NCBI GenBank assembly: GCA_030544235.1
Contig: JARUPU010000033.1
Coordinates: 868,001-932,000, forward strand
Length of the DNA stretch: 64,000 bases
Direction of reading: 5' to 3'
DNA from: Lepturacanthus savala
Lineage: Eukaryota; Chordata; Actinopteri; Scombriformes; Trichiuridae
A program made the position numbers and the translations under genes. Positions 37,556 through 48,949 of this stretch are shown one piece after another. Under the pieces are notes generated by a model that worked only from the letters and a program-made list of their open reading frames with translations, had not been told where the DNA came from and did no database searches. Position 1 is the first letter of the stretch, and each line of letters opens with the position of its first letter.

Positions 37556-39751
37556 ATGTGGAAAATTCTTGTGAAAATGCAGATGCAGCAAGGCCAGAGT
37601 CATGTCAAACTAATATCCAAATGCCGCAAGATATCTCAGAAGTTGCTAGAACAAACATCACGCAGACCCCAGAATATCCATGCTTTGATAGAGAATCAGG
37701 TCAAAGACAAAGAAAACATAGAAAATATCTGTCCTTCAATTATTGCTAAACTACAAGCAAATGGTGTTGCAAATAGTGTCATTTCATCAGTTGTTGGTGA
37801 TGTGGAAGAACTTAGTAGTGGGATGCACTCAGGTTAAGCAGCAAGTACTGTCTGCTGTGCCTATAGATAATCCTTTGAGAGAAACATTGGTAAAAGATCT
37901 GGAAACCTTTGAAAACCCATTTGAGTACTTGAATACTGAAAGCAAAAGAGTAAATTATTTCAACAAGAAATGGGGTGTTGTGGAACCAGTAGAAAAATGT
38001 TAGGAATTCGATATGATACAAGACGAAATAAACAGATACCTATGATTAGGTCCCAGTGAATGATACATTTGTTTACATCCCAATTTTGGAAACGATCAAA
38101 TTCATGTTCCGAAATTCTGATATTTGCAAACTACTTGAGGAAACACGTTCATCAAAACTTGACGTATACAGTGATTTTTGTGACGGAAATTATTTTAGGA
38201 CCCATCCACTGTTCTCTAAACACCAGAATTCTTTACAAATCCAGTTGTTCTATGATGATTTTGAGACTGCGAACCCACTTGGGTCAAAACGTGGTGTTCA
38301 CAAAATAGGTGCTCTGTATTTTGTCCTCAGAAATCTTCCACCAAAGTTTAGCTCTGCCCTGATGAATATTCATTTGATTGCATTGTTTCACACTGAAGAC
38401 TTGGAAAAAATATGGCTTTGATCCTATTCTAGAGACACTGATTAATGACATCAAAACACTTGAGAATTGTGGCCTTCATTTGCCTTTTTCTGTTGAAAAG
38501 ATCTATGGCCCTGTATGTCAGGTAACTGGGACAACTTGGGGATGCACACAATTCTGGGATTCACAGAATCGTTCAGTGGACGTCATTTTTGTTTTGATGA
38601 CCCCAGAATAATCTTGTGTGGAAAAGAAGTATTTGAAATGCACTGCAGTGAATTGCAGTCAGATCCACAAAAGTTATCCGTGTTTGGTTTAAAAAAGGAT
38701 TCGACTCTGAATGGCCTACATTTCTTTCATGTTTGTAACAATTTTTCTTTGGATATTATGCATGACATTCTTGAAGGAGTGGCTCAGTATGAGCTGAAGT
38801 TACTGTTTGAATACCTCTCTGAAAACTTTTTGTCGAAACCTGATCTGTCCAGAATTTATGCCTTTGACTATGGGTATGTGGAGTGCAAAAAACGGCCTAC
38901 AAGGATAAACTTGGACAGTAGCGACAATAATATTGGGCTCAATTCAATTCAGACTCTTTGTCTTGTTCAAAATACTCCTTTGCTTTTTGGTGACATTGTG
39001 CCAGAAGGAAACCAAAACTGTCTTTTGCTTTTAATTTTACTACAGATAATCAACATTATTTTTTTCTCCATCTGTTTCACTTGGCATGACTGTACTACTT
39101 AAACATTTGATAATAGAACACCATGAGTTGTTCAAAGAACTGTATCCTGATAAAAACCTGATTCCAAAACATCACTTTATGATACATTATCCATCTTGTA
39201 TCCGAAAAATTGGACCACTAATACATTTGAGGCAAAACACAGGATTTTCAAAAATACTCTTAAAAACACCAAATCAACCAAACCAAAAAACATCAGATGT
39301 CAATTGCATGTCTTTGGGAGACATCCCTTTCAAAATGCACTGTGTATGGACCTATGAAAAGTATTAATGTGGACAATGAAAACTTTTGCAACGAGTTGGC
39401 TCAAGGTTTGCATGTGGAGCGTGCCTCTCAGGACAACCATGCAACTAACTGGGTGATAATCAGTGGAACAGAGTATAGGCCAGGGTTGATCATTTGCACT
39501 CAGATTGAACATGAAATGCCAGTGTTTCTCAGAATAGAAAAAATAATTGTTGTTGATAGTATTATCTGCTTCTTTGGAAAAAGGCTTGTCGTGATCATTT
39601 CAGTGAACATTTTCATTCTTACAAAGTATTTGAAAGTGATCACAAAGATGTTGTTAAAGCAGATGGTCTTGTGATTTATAAGCCCTTCGATCTACAGAGT
39701 TCATATGGTGGAGATAAAGGCCAATATTTAGTGCCATTATTTTCTTTGTAA
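37556..39751 (+). pseudogene. CACTA/EnSpm-like transposase pseudogene
   Basis: A nearly collinear coding remnant without long introns. In order it shows: a segment ending IIAKLQANGVANSVISSVV (37730-37830); NPFEYLNTESKRVNYFNKKWG (37915-37975); DFCDGNYFRTHPLFS; FYDDFETANPLGSKRGVHKIG (38250-38305); YFVLRNLPPKF..LMNIHLIALFHTEDL (38320-38400); WDNLGMHTILGFTESFSGRHFC (38520-38590); NFSLDIMHDILEGVAQYE (38740-38800); LIIEHHELFKELYPDKNLIPKHHFMIHYP (39100-39190); and a C-terminus ending YLVPLFSL with TAA at 39749-39751. This is the animal Tnp2-type transposase pattern. The Asp of YDDFE, the Asp of WDNLG and the acidic MHDILEG motif are candidate metal ligands. Frameshifts at about 37850, 37995, 38050, 38410, 38520, 38600 and 39230 inactivate it. 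A poly(A) signal AATAAA lies at about 39938. The superfamily name is from memory of the pattern, not a search. Confidence 0.65.
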
Positions 39752-40160
39752 ATGTGTATTAAAGAGGTTGGGACTCCTAATATGTACTTAAAGTATTTTT
39801 GTAAATGTTTGTATTGATCTTTTTGTGCCAATTCCTATGGTGCTGGGAAGTTATGGATGTATGAATGCTGTTAATTGATCAGTCAACACTTCTATTCACT
39901 TTACATGTAATGTGAAACAGTTATGATATTCTGTTGAATAAAATAATGTAATATCACAATTTTAGTGCAAAAATACACTATTGTGTGATCACATGACACT
40001 GTAGGTTGAAAATTAACACTCACTTAACAGTGAAAGAGAATAACACATTTTTGGTGTTAAAAATAAACTTTAATGTGCTATTAAATTACACTGTATTTTG
40101 TAAAATTAACACTCCAAGTGGAAGGGAATAACACAATTTAGAGTCAAAAGTGCACCTATG
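39752..40160. mobile_element. Left half of a short element split by the L1
   Basis: After the pseudogene 3' end the sequence contains repeated AACAC and TTAACAC words. Two related sub-blocks start with CACTGTA at about 39998 and 40090. The right half, with the same word style, resumes at 46459 after the L1. This is a fish-type non-autonomous element cut in two. The left terminus could not be fixed. Confidence 0.5.
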
Positions 40161-40386
40161 TGGGACCTCCGGTATGGTGCAGAAATGAGCAGCAGCATAA
40201 AACGGAGGCTCCCAGACAGTCTTCAACCCCCCCACAAAAAATACTAGATTAACAAATTGAAAAGTGGATTAAGTTTTATGAAAAGGGGGGACAAAAGATA
40301 AACCAGAGGAAAAACGCAAGGTAAACCAAAAAAAAAACAATAAAATACCGACTGAAAGTGAGGACACGCTAGCGGAACACAAGGCT

Positions 40387-41304
40387 ATGGATGCTATCCA
40401 AGCTAACATCATTGCGGAGATACAGGCGGTTCGTTCGGACCTGAAGAAAGAGCTGGTGGACTTTCGAGGAGAAGTAAACCAGAAATTAAGCGATATCGCC
40501 TCTGGCTTAAAGGAAATAACAGAAAGAATTGAGGAGACAAAGCAGAGAATAGCCGACATGGAGGAGTGGAGCACCGACGCCAAGGGGATACTTTCCAACA
40601 CACTTGAGCTTTACCAATCTATCCAAACCTAGCTGACGGACCTGGAGGCACGTTCGCACAGGAACAACATTCGTATTCACGGCAATCCCGAGGGGGTGGA
40701 GGGGGACAACATAAAAACATTCATGGAAGAGTTTATTAAAACCGACACTCCCCGACACCCCCCTCGGTATCCAGCGTTGCCACCGGTCACTGGGATCCAG
40801 ACTGCCGCCAGGCTCTAACCCACGGTCCGTGATTATCTATTTCCTGGAGTATACTACTAAAGAGCTGGTGTTCCGCTCCGCCTGGGGAAAGAAAGAGGTC
40901 CGCTACGATGGAAGAAGAGTATTCTTCAAGCAAGACTACACGGCAGAAATACTCAAAAAGAGAAAGGCGTACATCCCCATAAGAAAAGCACTTAAGGAAA
41001 AAGAAATTTGTTTCCAGACGCTTCACCCGGCGAAACTTGCGAAAAAAGGGCGAGAAAAGTGTTTTTCGACACCAGCCCAACTGTCTACAACAACATGCAG
41101 GAGGCGACAGACGACTTGAAGAAAAGGGGATTCATCCCGGTCGCTTGGGAAGCTGAGACCCCTGCGCACAACGCACCGTCACCGAGACCAAAGCAACCGA
41201 CCTGGGAAACAGCAGGTGCTAAAACACGTCGGCACCAGGGCACCCGCCTCAAGCATATCCAGGATAAACTTAAGGGGTTTCAACGCAGGGAGGAGGCTTT
41301 GTGA
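40387..41304 (+). pseudogene. L1 ORF1 (nucleic-acid-binding protein) remnant
   Basis: Frame from 40387: about 80 residues of heptad-like coiled coil (DLKKELVDFRGEVNQKL, then ITERIEETKQRI) end at a TAG (40630-40632). In the same frame LTDLEA.S.RNNIRIHGNPEG follows, the start of the RRM-like domain of L1 ORF1p. After frameshifts near 40790-40990, the C-terminal domain continues (FFDTSPTVYNNMQEATDDL, then KRGFIPV), ending at 41302-41304. ORF1p normally trimerises through the coiled coil and coats LINE RNA. The start ATG at 40387 fits the coiled-coil onset and follows about 220 bp of 5' UTR. Confidence 0.8.
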
Positions 41305-42098
41305 GAGCTTTCTGTACCGTGAGTGAACAATAAATCTACAGAGATCGGTAAGATCACAATATTTAATACCAAATCGGACTAAGGTGTTCAAAACTGATTT
41401 TCCTACTGGGAACATGATCCAGTTAAATAGACAGTAAGTCTGGGAACCGATGCCCAGCTTTTCACGGGCGCTGCTCTGATATTAACCTTCAGGGTTAAGG
41501 GACTCCCCTCTCAACTTAGAAGTTAAGCTTACACTTCCCCATAAGAAAAGCACTTAAGGAAAAAGAAATTTGTTTCCAGACGCTTCACCCGGCGAAACTT
41601 GCGAAAAAAGGGCGAGAAAAGTGTTTTTCGACACCAGCCCAACTGTCTACAACAACATGCAGGAGGCGACAGACGACTTGAAGAAAAGGGGATTCATCCC
41701 GGTCGCTTGGGAAGCTGAGACCCCTGCGCACAACGCACCGTCACCGAGACCAAAGCAACCGACCTGGGAAACAGCAGGTGCTAAAACACGTCGGCACCAG
41801 GGCACCCGCCTCAAGCATATCCAGGATAAACTTAAGGGGTTTCAACGCAGGGAGGAGGCTTTGTGAGAGCTTTCTGTACCGTGAGTGAACAATAAATCTA
41901 CAGAGATCGGTAAGATCACAATATTTAATACCAAATCGGACTAAGGTGTTCAAAACTGATTTTCCTACTGGGAACATGATCCAGTTAAATAGACAGTAAG
42001 TCTGGGAACCGATGCCCAGCTTTTCACGGGCGCTGCTCTGATATTAACCTTCAGGGTTAAGGGACTCCCCTCTCAACTTAGAAGTTAAGCTTACACTT
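40975..42098 (+). repeat. 562-bp tandem duplication in the L1
   Basis: 40975-41536 and 41537-42098 are direct copies at an exact 562-bp offset. Both contain the same 98-residue ORF1 C-terminal frame and the same minus-strand frame, with no difference that I noticed. The junction CACTTCCCCATAAG joins the end of the unit to its own start. The copies must be young, or an assembly artefact. The right arm ends before it would show whether it also has two copies. Confidence 0.9.
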
Positions 42099-42344
42099 CA
42101 TGGTTGGAAGTCACAAATGTTTAACATGTATGCTATGTTCATATGTTGTGTTTCATTTTGTTATACAGACAGTTGTTCTTTTGTTCAGGTCATCTGTGGT
42201 TGGTTGAACATTTTGGGTAAACTTTTTACCGCTCACTGTTAGAAATGCATCAAGAATACAAAATGCAGAATACTGCACCCCTTTCGGAACTCCACAAACA
42301 GAAAAAAGAACATAAAACCTGAAGCTTTATGTACAAAAAAACTG

Positions 42345-42980
42345 CTTAACGAAATAGATATAATGGACGTATGGAGGGAATCCGATTGAAAAATGTTTTA
42401 CTTTTTTCTCCCATTCACACTCTACGCACTCAAGAATTGACTATTTTTTTTATGTTCAAAGCCGAGAATGGTGAAATGTGACATAGGGGTAAGAGACATT
42501 TCTGATCACACGGGGGTATACCTGACATTACACTTAGACAACAGACTTAATGAGACTCTATGGAGACTAAACACCAACCTCTTAAGCGACCCTCAATGTC
42601 AAAGATTTATTAAGGAAGAACTTATGTAATATATGTCATATAACAATAATGGGGCCGTGTCCCCCAGTACACTTTGGGATGCAGCCAAGGCTGTTATTAG
42701 GGGCAAACTTATAATGTGGTCTGCCCGGAAGAAGAAGGAAAAAGAGAAACAAATTAATGACCCGACTGCAAAACTAAAATCCTTGGAGAGCAGACTTATG
42801 AAGCAAAATGACACTGATGTTTTAAACGAAATACAGGACACAAAACAAACTCTAAATAACATATATGAAAACCAAATAGAAAAAAGAATTAGATTTATTA
42901 AACAAAATTATGAAAATGGCCCCAAATCTAAAAAACTGCTCGCATGGAGGATACGTAAGCAATTGGCAGAGAAATACATA
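42345..42980 (+). pseudogene. L1 ORF2 endonuclease end and linker
   Basis: After the duplication, a decayed endonuclease C-terminus is readable in pieces (MDVWRESD, then a shifted HSRIDYFFM, then SDHTGVYLTLHLD around the last catalytic His). The linker follows (WDAAKAVIRGKLIMWSARKKKE, 42670-42735), then a Lys-rich helix. The first part of the endonuclease, with its Asn and Glu ligands, is absent. The frame is cut by the hAT-like insertion at 42981. Confidence 0.7.
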
Positions 42981-43765
42981 CTAGAGCTGTCATTTTAACA
43001 CGTTAATTCGATTAATTAATTACACCGCAATTTAACACGTTAAATTTAACGCAATTAATTATGAGTATCAATGGTGGCGAAAATCCCATGTTAAATAAAG
43101 AAAACGATGTACTAAAGTCACATTAGTTAGTTAGTAGTTAGTTACATTATCCGAGTGCTGGAACAATTCCAGTGTGCTCGTTTCAGTGTAATCTACGTTG
43201 TTTCGGTGTCTGTCTGTGCCATTTGGCACGGAGCAACAAGTCTGAGCGCGTCTCTGGTTGCTATGCAACGCGAGGCGAGCCGAGCTAAACAAATGCGATG
43301 ATCTGATTGGTTCAAACCACACGTGTTTGGTCTCACAGAGCAAAACTATGTTGGCACAATGCAGCGCAAAATATACGACTTCTATTATTCATTTTTGAAT
43401 TGCTATATTGAGCTTAAGTGACTTCTTTATTTTATTTCAGAATTTTATTTATTTAACTGAATTGTTGTATTTGTTTTACATTTATGAATAATGCACTTGG
43501 TCTAACTGGTTTAATGTGCTAGACCTTTACTTTTGGATGTAATTCATGAAGCACAGTTCACCAATAAAACATTGGATTTCAGATCTTCTCTTCTTACTGT
43601 ATTCAATTGATTAGTCATGCATTACAATTCATTAATATACTAGAATTCAAATTCTTTATCAGGAGACCTTTAGCGGATATGACATTAAAATGTGATTAAT
43701 TCGATTAATTAATTACAAAATCCTGTAATTAATTCAATTAATTTTTTTAATCGATTGACAGCACT
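42981..43765. mobile_element. hAT-like non-autonomous element inside L1
   Basis: About 785 bp with short inverted ends (AGAGCTGTCA at the left, TGACAGCACT at the right, that is AGTGCTGTCA inverted). Both ends are rich in TTAATTAAT words. Flanks AATACATA (42973-42980) and AATACGTA (43766-43773) may be an 8-bp target-site duplication with one mismatch. The L1 ORF2 reading resumes after it. No transposase frame is present. The same element lies at 62180-62964 in the right arm. Confidence 0.7.
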
Positions 43766-46157
43766 AATACGTACATGATAAGATGTAATGATAAGATGTG
43801 TCATAAACTGGAAGACATTCAAAACTCTTTTGAAGTGTACTATAGGAAATTATACACGTAACCTCGGGCAGCCGAATCAACAGTTATATCATACTTCTTA
43901 GCATGCCTAGATTTACCACCAGTAGGAACATAACAGAATAGAATAATGACAAAAAGATAACAGAGGAAGAAATAAATATGGCCATAACGAAACTGAAAGA
44001 AAATACAATGCCAGGAGCCGACGGCTATGCATCTGAGTGGTACAAAACCTTCAGAGAAACTTTGGTACCAATACTAAAAGAATGTTTTAACTATACTCTT
44101 AAAGGGGGGGGAGACACCACTTTCATGGAGACAAGCAATAATTTCAGTAATCTCTAAAGCAATTAATAACAAGACAGAATGTAGTTCTCACAGAACCATA
44201 TCAGTATTAAATATGGATTATAGAATATATGCATCAATCTTAGCAAAAAGAATGGAAAATATTGTCCCCGATCTGATAGATCCAGATCAGACGGACAACC
44301 CAGGACAGCGTATGGCGGGCCCTTCACCACCCAAATGAGAAAAAGTAATTTGAAATCCGTAGTTATTAGTCTAGATGCTGAAAAGGCTTTTGATTCGGTC
44401 CGTTGGGAATACTTATATATGGTGCTTAAACGCCTAGGCTTCAATGATCAGGTAATTGAATGCTTTAAATCTCTATACTGCTCCCCCACGGCAAGAATTA
44501 AAATAAACGGATACTTATCCAAGACAGTGTTGCTTGAGAGGGGATGTCGTCAGGGATGCCCCCTTAATCCCACACTTTTTGCACTCTTTATTGAGCCATT
44601 GGCACAGGTAATAAGTGAGGATGAAGATATAACTAGGATACTGAGTGGAAACACACAATATAAAATTTGCCTATATGCAGACATTCTCTTAACTCTCACT
44701 AACCCTCAAGTAAGTCTACCTAAATTAATGTCTCTACTCAAAGAATTTGACTCATATTCTGGTTACAAATTAAATTTACAGAAAACTCAGACTTTGACCT
44801 TTAACCCGGGACCACAAGAAAGCATTTATAGAACATGTAAATTTAAATGGGCAGGCAACGTAATCAAACACCTTGGAGTCCAAAAGATTTAACTACCATA
44901 TTTGACCAAAACTATACCCCCATAACAGCGGACATTAAAGCAGACCTCAGTCGCTGGTTATTACCACCGACAAACATGCACAACCGGATAGAAATCATCA
45001 AGATGAATATACTACCTACTCTTATACCTTTTTCAGTGTATACCTCCCAGGTAATTCATCGAATGGAATATGATGATATCAACATTTATTTGAAAAAAAT
45101 AAAAAACACGGATTAGTTTTAAGACATTACAGCTGCCTAAGGACAAAGGTGGAATGGCCCTTGCCCTGCCTGGAAGATTATTATAGGGCAGCACAGCTGC
45201 GATTTCTGGTCTGCTGTTGTGATCCTGAATGCGATGAAAAATGGAAGGACTTGGAACAAAATTTAATGAGAGTACCTCTCCCGTCTATATTGGGAGACAA
45301 AACCCTCCAAAAAAAACTGGACAGCAGATTAAGACACTGGACAGAACTGGGCATCACCTCATACTGCAAAATTTCCTCTGGATAAAATACTGGATTAGAT
45401 CCCTTTCAACGCCTCACAGAAACTCATGATCTGGACAAACGCGATTTCTTCAGATACCTTCAACTAAGACACTATTTTGATAAAAACATAAAAACTATTG
45501 GAGAAGAAGGAATGAACCTGATCAGGATATATAAGGCATGGAAGGGTGATACTGACAGAAAACTGATCTCCAGGATTTATTCTGCTCTACAACTTGACAG
45601 GGGTCATTCCACAATGTATATTAAATCAAGATGGGAGAAAGAAGCTAACATACAGTTAACTGAAGATGACTGGGTAAACATTTGTAGGACACAATCCACT
45701 ACCTCCAGCTCAGATCTGTGGAGAGAATTCACCTGGAAAAACAATTTAAGGTTTTTCATAACTCCCAAAATTAAAAGGTTACAAACCAACAACCCAGAAC
45801 ACGGACAGTGTTGGAGAAGGTGTGGTGACATGTCTGCTGGCCACTTCCATATATTTTGGGATTGCCCTAATATTTCTTCATATTGGGTAGAGGTAGTAAC
45901 AGCAATCAGCTCAATAATTAACATGCAGCTTGACCTAAGCTTCAGTGTTATATATTTAGGAAACACCGATTGTGATGAATAAACAAGATAGGTACTTATT
46001 ACAAATACTATTAGCAAGTAGTAAGAAAGCAATAACCAGGAAATGGCTGAGTAATGAGTGCCCGACAATTTTACTTGGACCAGAAGCAATCTCATTGATT
46101 TTGGAATGCTCTGTGTGGAGAATTTTGAACTTTTCCGTGCTGAGATTCCCAAATTAG
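43766..46157 (+). pseudogene. L1 ORF2 reverse transcriptase and C-terminus
   Basis: The pre-RT motif ITKLKENTMPGADGYASEWY is at 43990-44045. The RT core is open from 44335 to 44892: SLDAEKAFDSVRWEYLY (motif A), RQGCPLNPTLFALFIEPLA (motif B) and CLYADILLTL (motif C). Motif C is normally YADD, so the second catalytic Asp is replaced by Ile and the enzyme would be inactive. Frameshifts occur at about 44330, 44890, 45110, 45380 and 45980. The C-terminal CCHC motif (CWRRCGDMSAGHFHIFWDC) is at 45809-45865. RT would copy LINE RNA at the nicked target. Confidence 0.85.
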
Positions 46158-46445
46158 ACACCATGATGAACGTGTGGAGGAACACGCACCCCTGGGGGGC
46201 ACCCTGTTTCACTACGGACTGAAATGTTAAACCGAGAGTGACTCATGTGAGAGCTATGGACATGAAGGCCCGTTAGGCCAACTCATTTTATTTATTATTA
46301 TTATTTTTTTTCCAAATATCAGCTATGAGTGATATCTTGCATTTTATTTTGCTATAGATGGCCCTGTCTGTTGTACCTGTATTATGTACATATGTATTTT
46401 GTGAAAACTTTGCATATTTAAATGTTAAAACAAAGAATAAAAATA

Positions 46446-46640
46446 AGTGCACCGATGTGGTGTCATAAAATGACACTGAGGGTGTCAAATTTTAACACTA
46501 TTAAAGAGTGAAAATATTAACACTGTTAAGTGTAATTTTTACTCAGAATCCGTCAGAATTATATAAACTCGGGAAAAGTGTTAAGATTAACTCTATGCGA
46601 GTTGAATTAACACTTGTGATTTTGCTGTGTATGTTCAACT
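46446..46640. mobile_element. Right half of the short element split by L1
   Basis: The second target-site copy AAGTGCACCGATG (46446-46458) is followed by GTGTCATAAAATGACAC (a short palindrome) and repeated TTAACAC words, ending near TTTTGCTGTGTA (46632). It pairs with the left half ending at 40160. Confidence 0.55.
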
Positions 46641-47934
46641 ACACACACACACACCAATAAACTCATTGACTCAGATTACTGTGTGGTATTATTGACTACA
46701 AATAAATACCAGAGATACACTGTTTACATCTTTACTGCAATACTTTACTACATTAACTCACAAGACTAGCTAGATGTGTTTATTAAAACTCAACTAAAAG
46801 TAAAGTCACTATATAAATAATAATAATAATACATTTTATTTATTGGGCGCCTTTCGTAGCCTCAAGGTCGCCTTACATAAAGTATATTAAAAACAGTAGT
46901 ATTGTTTAGGCAATACTAGAAACAGAATAATAAACTCTGATTAATATCTGACTGAAAATGACTGATGTCAATAACAATATTCTGATATTATATTATACAG
47001 TACATAATACTGATGTACCTAAACTTTTTAACTGCAAAACTTTAACTCCATTAAGATCACACGACAGTGATTAATAAACGCTCATTCTATCAAAAGCAGA
47101 TTTTCACACACACACCCTCCAAATACAGTAACAGTAGTTATGTCTTACACAAAGGGCTAAGAAGCTAGCGGCCTAACGGCACTAATGCTAACAATAACCA
47201 CAATACACGAACAAAAACAACAATCCTGTCAAAAATATAAATTGTCCTCACCAAGAAACACCCACCCAGTCATAGTAAGACACACACACACACGGCTAAC
47301 AACAGCATTAATGCTAACATCACACATCAACATCACACGGTAAAAAAAACGACCAAAAAAGCAAATCCTGACAAAAACATAACTTTTCGTCTCGGACACA
47401 GACTGCCACGCGGACATAAAACCATTTAAATACTAAAAGCAGTTATGTCAGAAGCACTCTGGCGAAGTAGCTAACAGGCTAATGCTAACGGGATGACGAG
47501 GCAAAGAAAATAGTCATTTACTCAGAAGAAGTCTATCTTACCTGTTGAAGCCGGTCACAGGCGTCCGGGATCCAAGGAAACGATTAAATAATCCACAAAA
47601 ATGCGATTTTCGTCTAAATCTGTCTAATAGTCCAATAAACAGCGGAGCAGCAGCAAAGTCCTTTGTTCTCTGAGTGGTAGTGTTGTGTCGGTTGTGAACG
47701 AACGAATCAAAAGAACGAGTTCTTTTTGGTGAACCTAGTTCACTTCCTCGAAAAGACCCGTTCTTTTCGTTCGCGGCGTCCTTAATTGGCTGAACAGTCT
47801 GGTCACCAATCATATTTCCTCCCTAGGCAAGCTAGAAAACAGCAGCAGCTTTCCTGGTTGTACTACACGCGTGAGGAGGGCGGGACTGTGTGTGTGTGTG
47901 TGTGTGTGTGGTGCTCCGCCGAGCCGTTCACTTT
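46641..47934. other. Intergenic part of the left arm
   Basis: No convincing gene. It holds a (TAA)n-like stretch and the fish-repeat word TATTGGGCGCCTTTCGTAG (46841-46860), several short CA runs, and a minus-strand frame (47813-47538) that ends at a good donor (AACAG followed by GTAAGA at about 47540). This could be a non-coding first exon, but no protein domain is seen. A (TG)n run lies at 47887-47911. The same content is mirrored at 57993-59320. Confidence 0.5.
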
Positions 47935-48616
47935 GGGAATTGTCGTTCACTTTGAAGAACTAGTTCATTTCAGATCGTGGGGGGGGGGGGGGGGGGTTGG
48001 GGCGTGTGTCTATGTGTGTATGTGTGTGCTGGTGTGTTTCCTATTCGACAATAAAATGCAACAAAATGATTTCTGATTTATTGGTTATTTTTAATAAGGA
48101 TAATAATAATAACAATAGTTATTATTATTATTATTATTAATAATAATGTTAACAGTATTATTGTTTTTAACCAACCTTTACTGTAAAATGTCTGAGTTTT
48201 AAAAAGCTATATATTCAAAAAAAAAAAAAAAAAAAGAGCGAACCGTACACTGAACGGCTTCCCCTTAAATTCAGTGGATTCGTTCAGAACTATTTCACGC
48301 GAAGCTGTTCACTAAATGGCTCAGACCTATGGGCAAGTGGTTCAGTGAACGGTTCGCACCCACTAGCAGGGAAGCGGTTCACTGAACGTTTCGCACCCAC
48401 TAACAGGGAAGCGGATCAGTGAAAGGTTCGCACCCACTTGGAGGAAAGTAGTTCAGTGAACGGTTCGCACCCACTAGCAGGGAAACGGTTCAGTGAACGC
48501 TTATTTGTTGAATAGGAAAGCAGAAAGCACAGAGTGAACGAAATGAACGAAATGAATGGTTTTTTTTACTGAACGATCTGAACTGAACTAGTTCTTCAAA
48601 GTGAACGACAATTCCC
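47935..48616. mobile_element. Short DNA element with 37-bp internal repeats
   Basis: Terminal inverted repeats of about 33 bp (GGGAATTGTCGTTCAC... and its complement) bound a non-coding element. Inside are an 18-base G run (47979-47996), trinucleotide ATT runs, an A run (48218-48236) and four copies of a 37-bp unit containing TTCGCACCCACTAGCAGGG (spacing 48355, 48392, 48429, 48466). The copy in the other arm is at 57294-57992. The superfamily is not clear. Confidence 0.75.
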
Positions 48617-48949
48617 ATAACTACTGAGTGGAGCTGAGAGTCAAAGGGAGAGAACAAGATGGCCGCTGTCTATGCTGGATGATGACGTCAGTCCTTCCAG
48701 AAGATTCCGAAACCGATAAATTTGATAATTCAACGATTTAGAGATTAAAAAGTAATTATTTTATTCATCATTATTTTCCCACTGAAAGTCCTGAGTAGTT
48801 TAAATGTGTATTCATAGTTTTTACTCCCTTTTTTCTTGATGTGATCCTGATATATTCTATATGTCTTTGTTTTAATGTTTTTTTTTTTTTATTTTCTTGA
48901 GTCTCCTGACCAATAAACTGTGATTTATTTAGTTTTAACTTTAAATATA

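Larger units (their letters stand above)
40161..46445 (+). mobile_element. L1-clade LINE, degenerate, with target-site duplication
   Basis: The element starts TGGGACCTCC and ends in an A-rich tail (AAAGAATAAAAAT). It is flanked by AAGTGCACCTATG (40148-40160) and AAGTGCACCGATG (46446-46458), a 13-bp target-site duplication with one mismatch. Inside are a coiled-coil ORF1, remains of the endonuclease, the reverse transcriptase and the C-terminal CCHC motif of ORF2. It also holds a nested hAT-like element (42981-43765) and a 562-bp tandem duplication (40975-42098). The middle of the endonuclease is deleted. Many stops and shifts make it inactive. The part from at least 41945 to the end is repeated in inverted orientation at 59501-64000. 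Confidence 0.85.

Noticed and set aside
43131..43343. 70-residue minus-strand frame inside the hAT-like element
   Set aside because: It lies wholly in a non-autonomous element, with no similarity that I can recognise and no transposase motif.
47538..48076. Overlapping frames around the TG run and G run as coding
   Set aside because: They arise from simple repeats and transposon sequence, have no domain, and the paired frame in the other arm changes length with the microsatellite.
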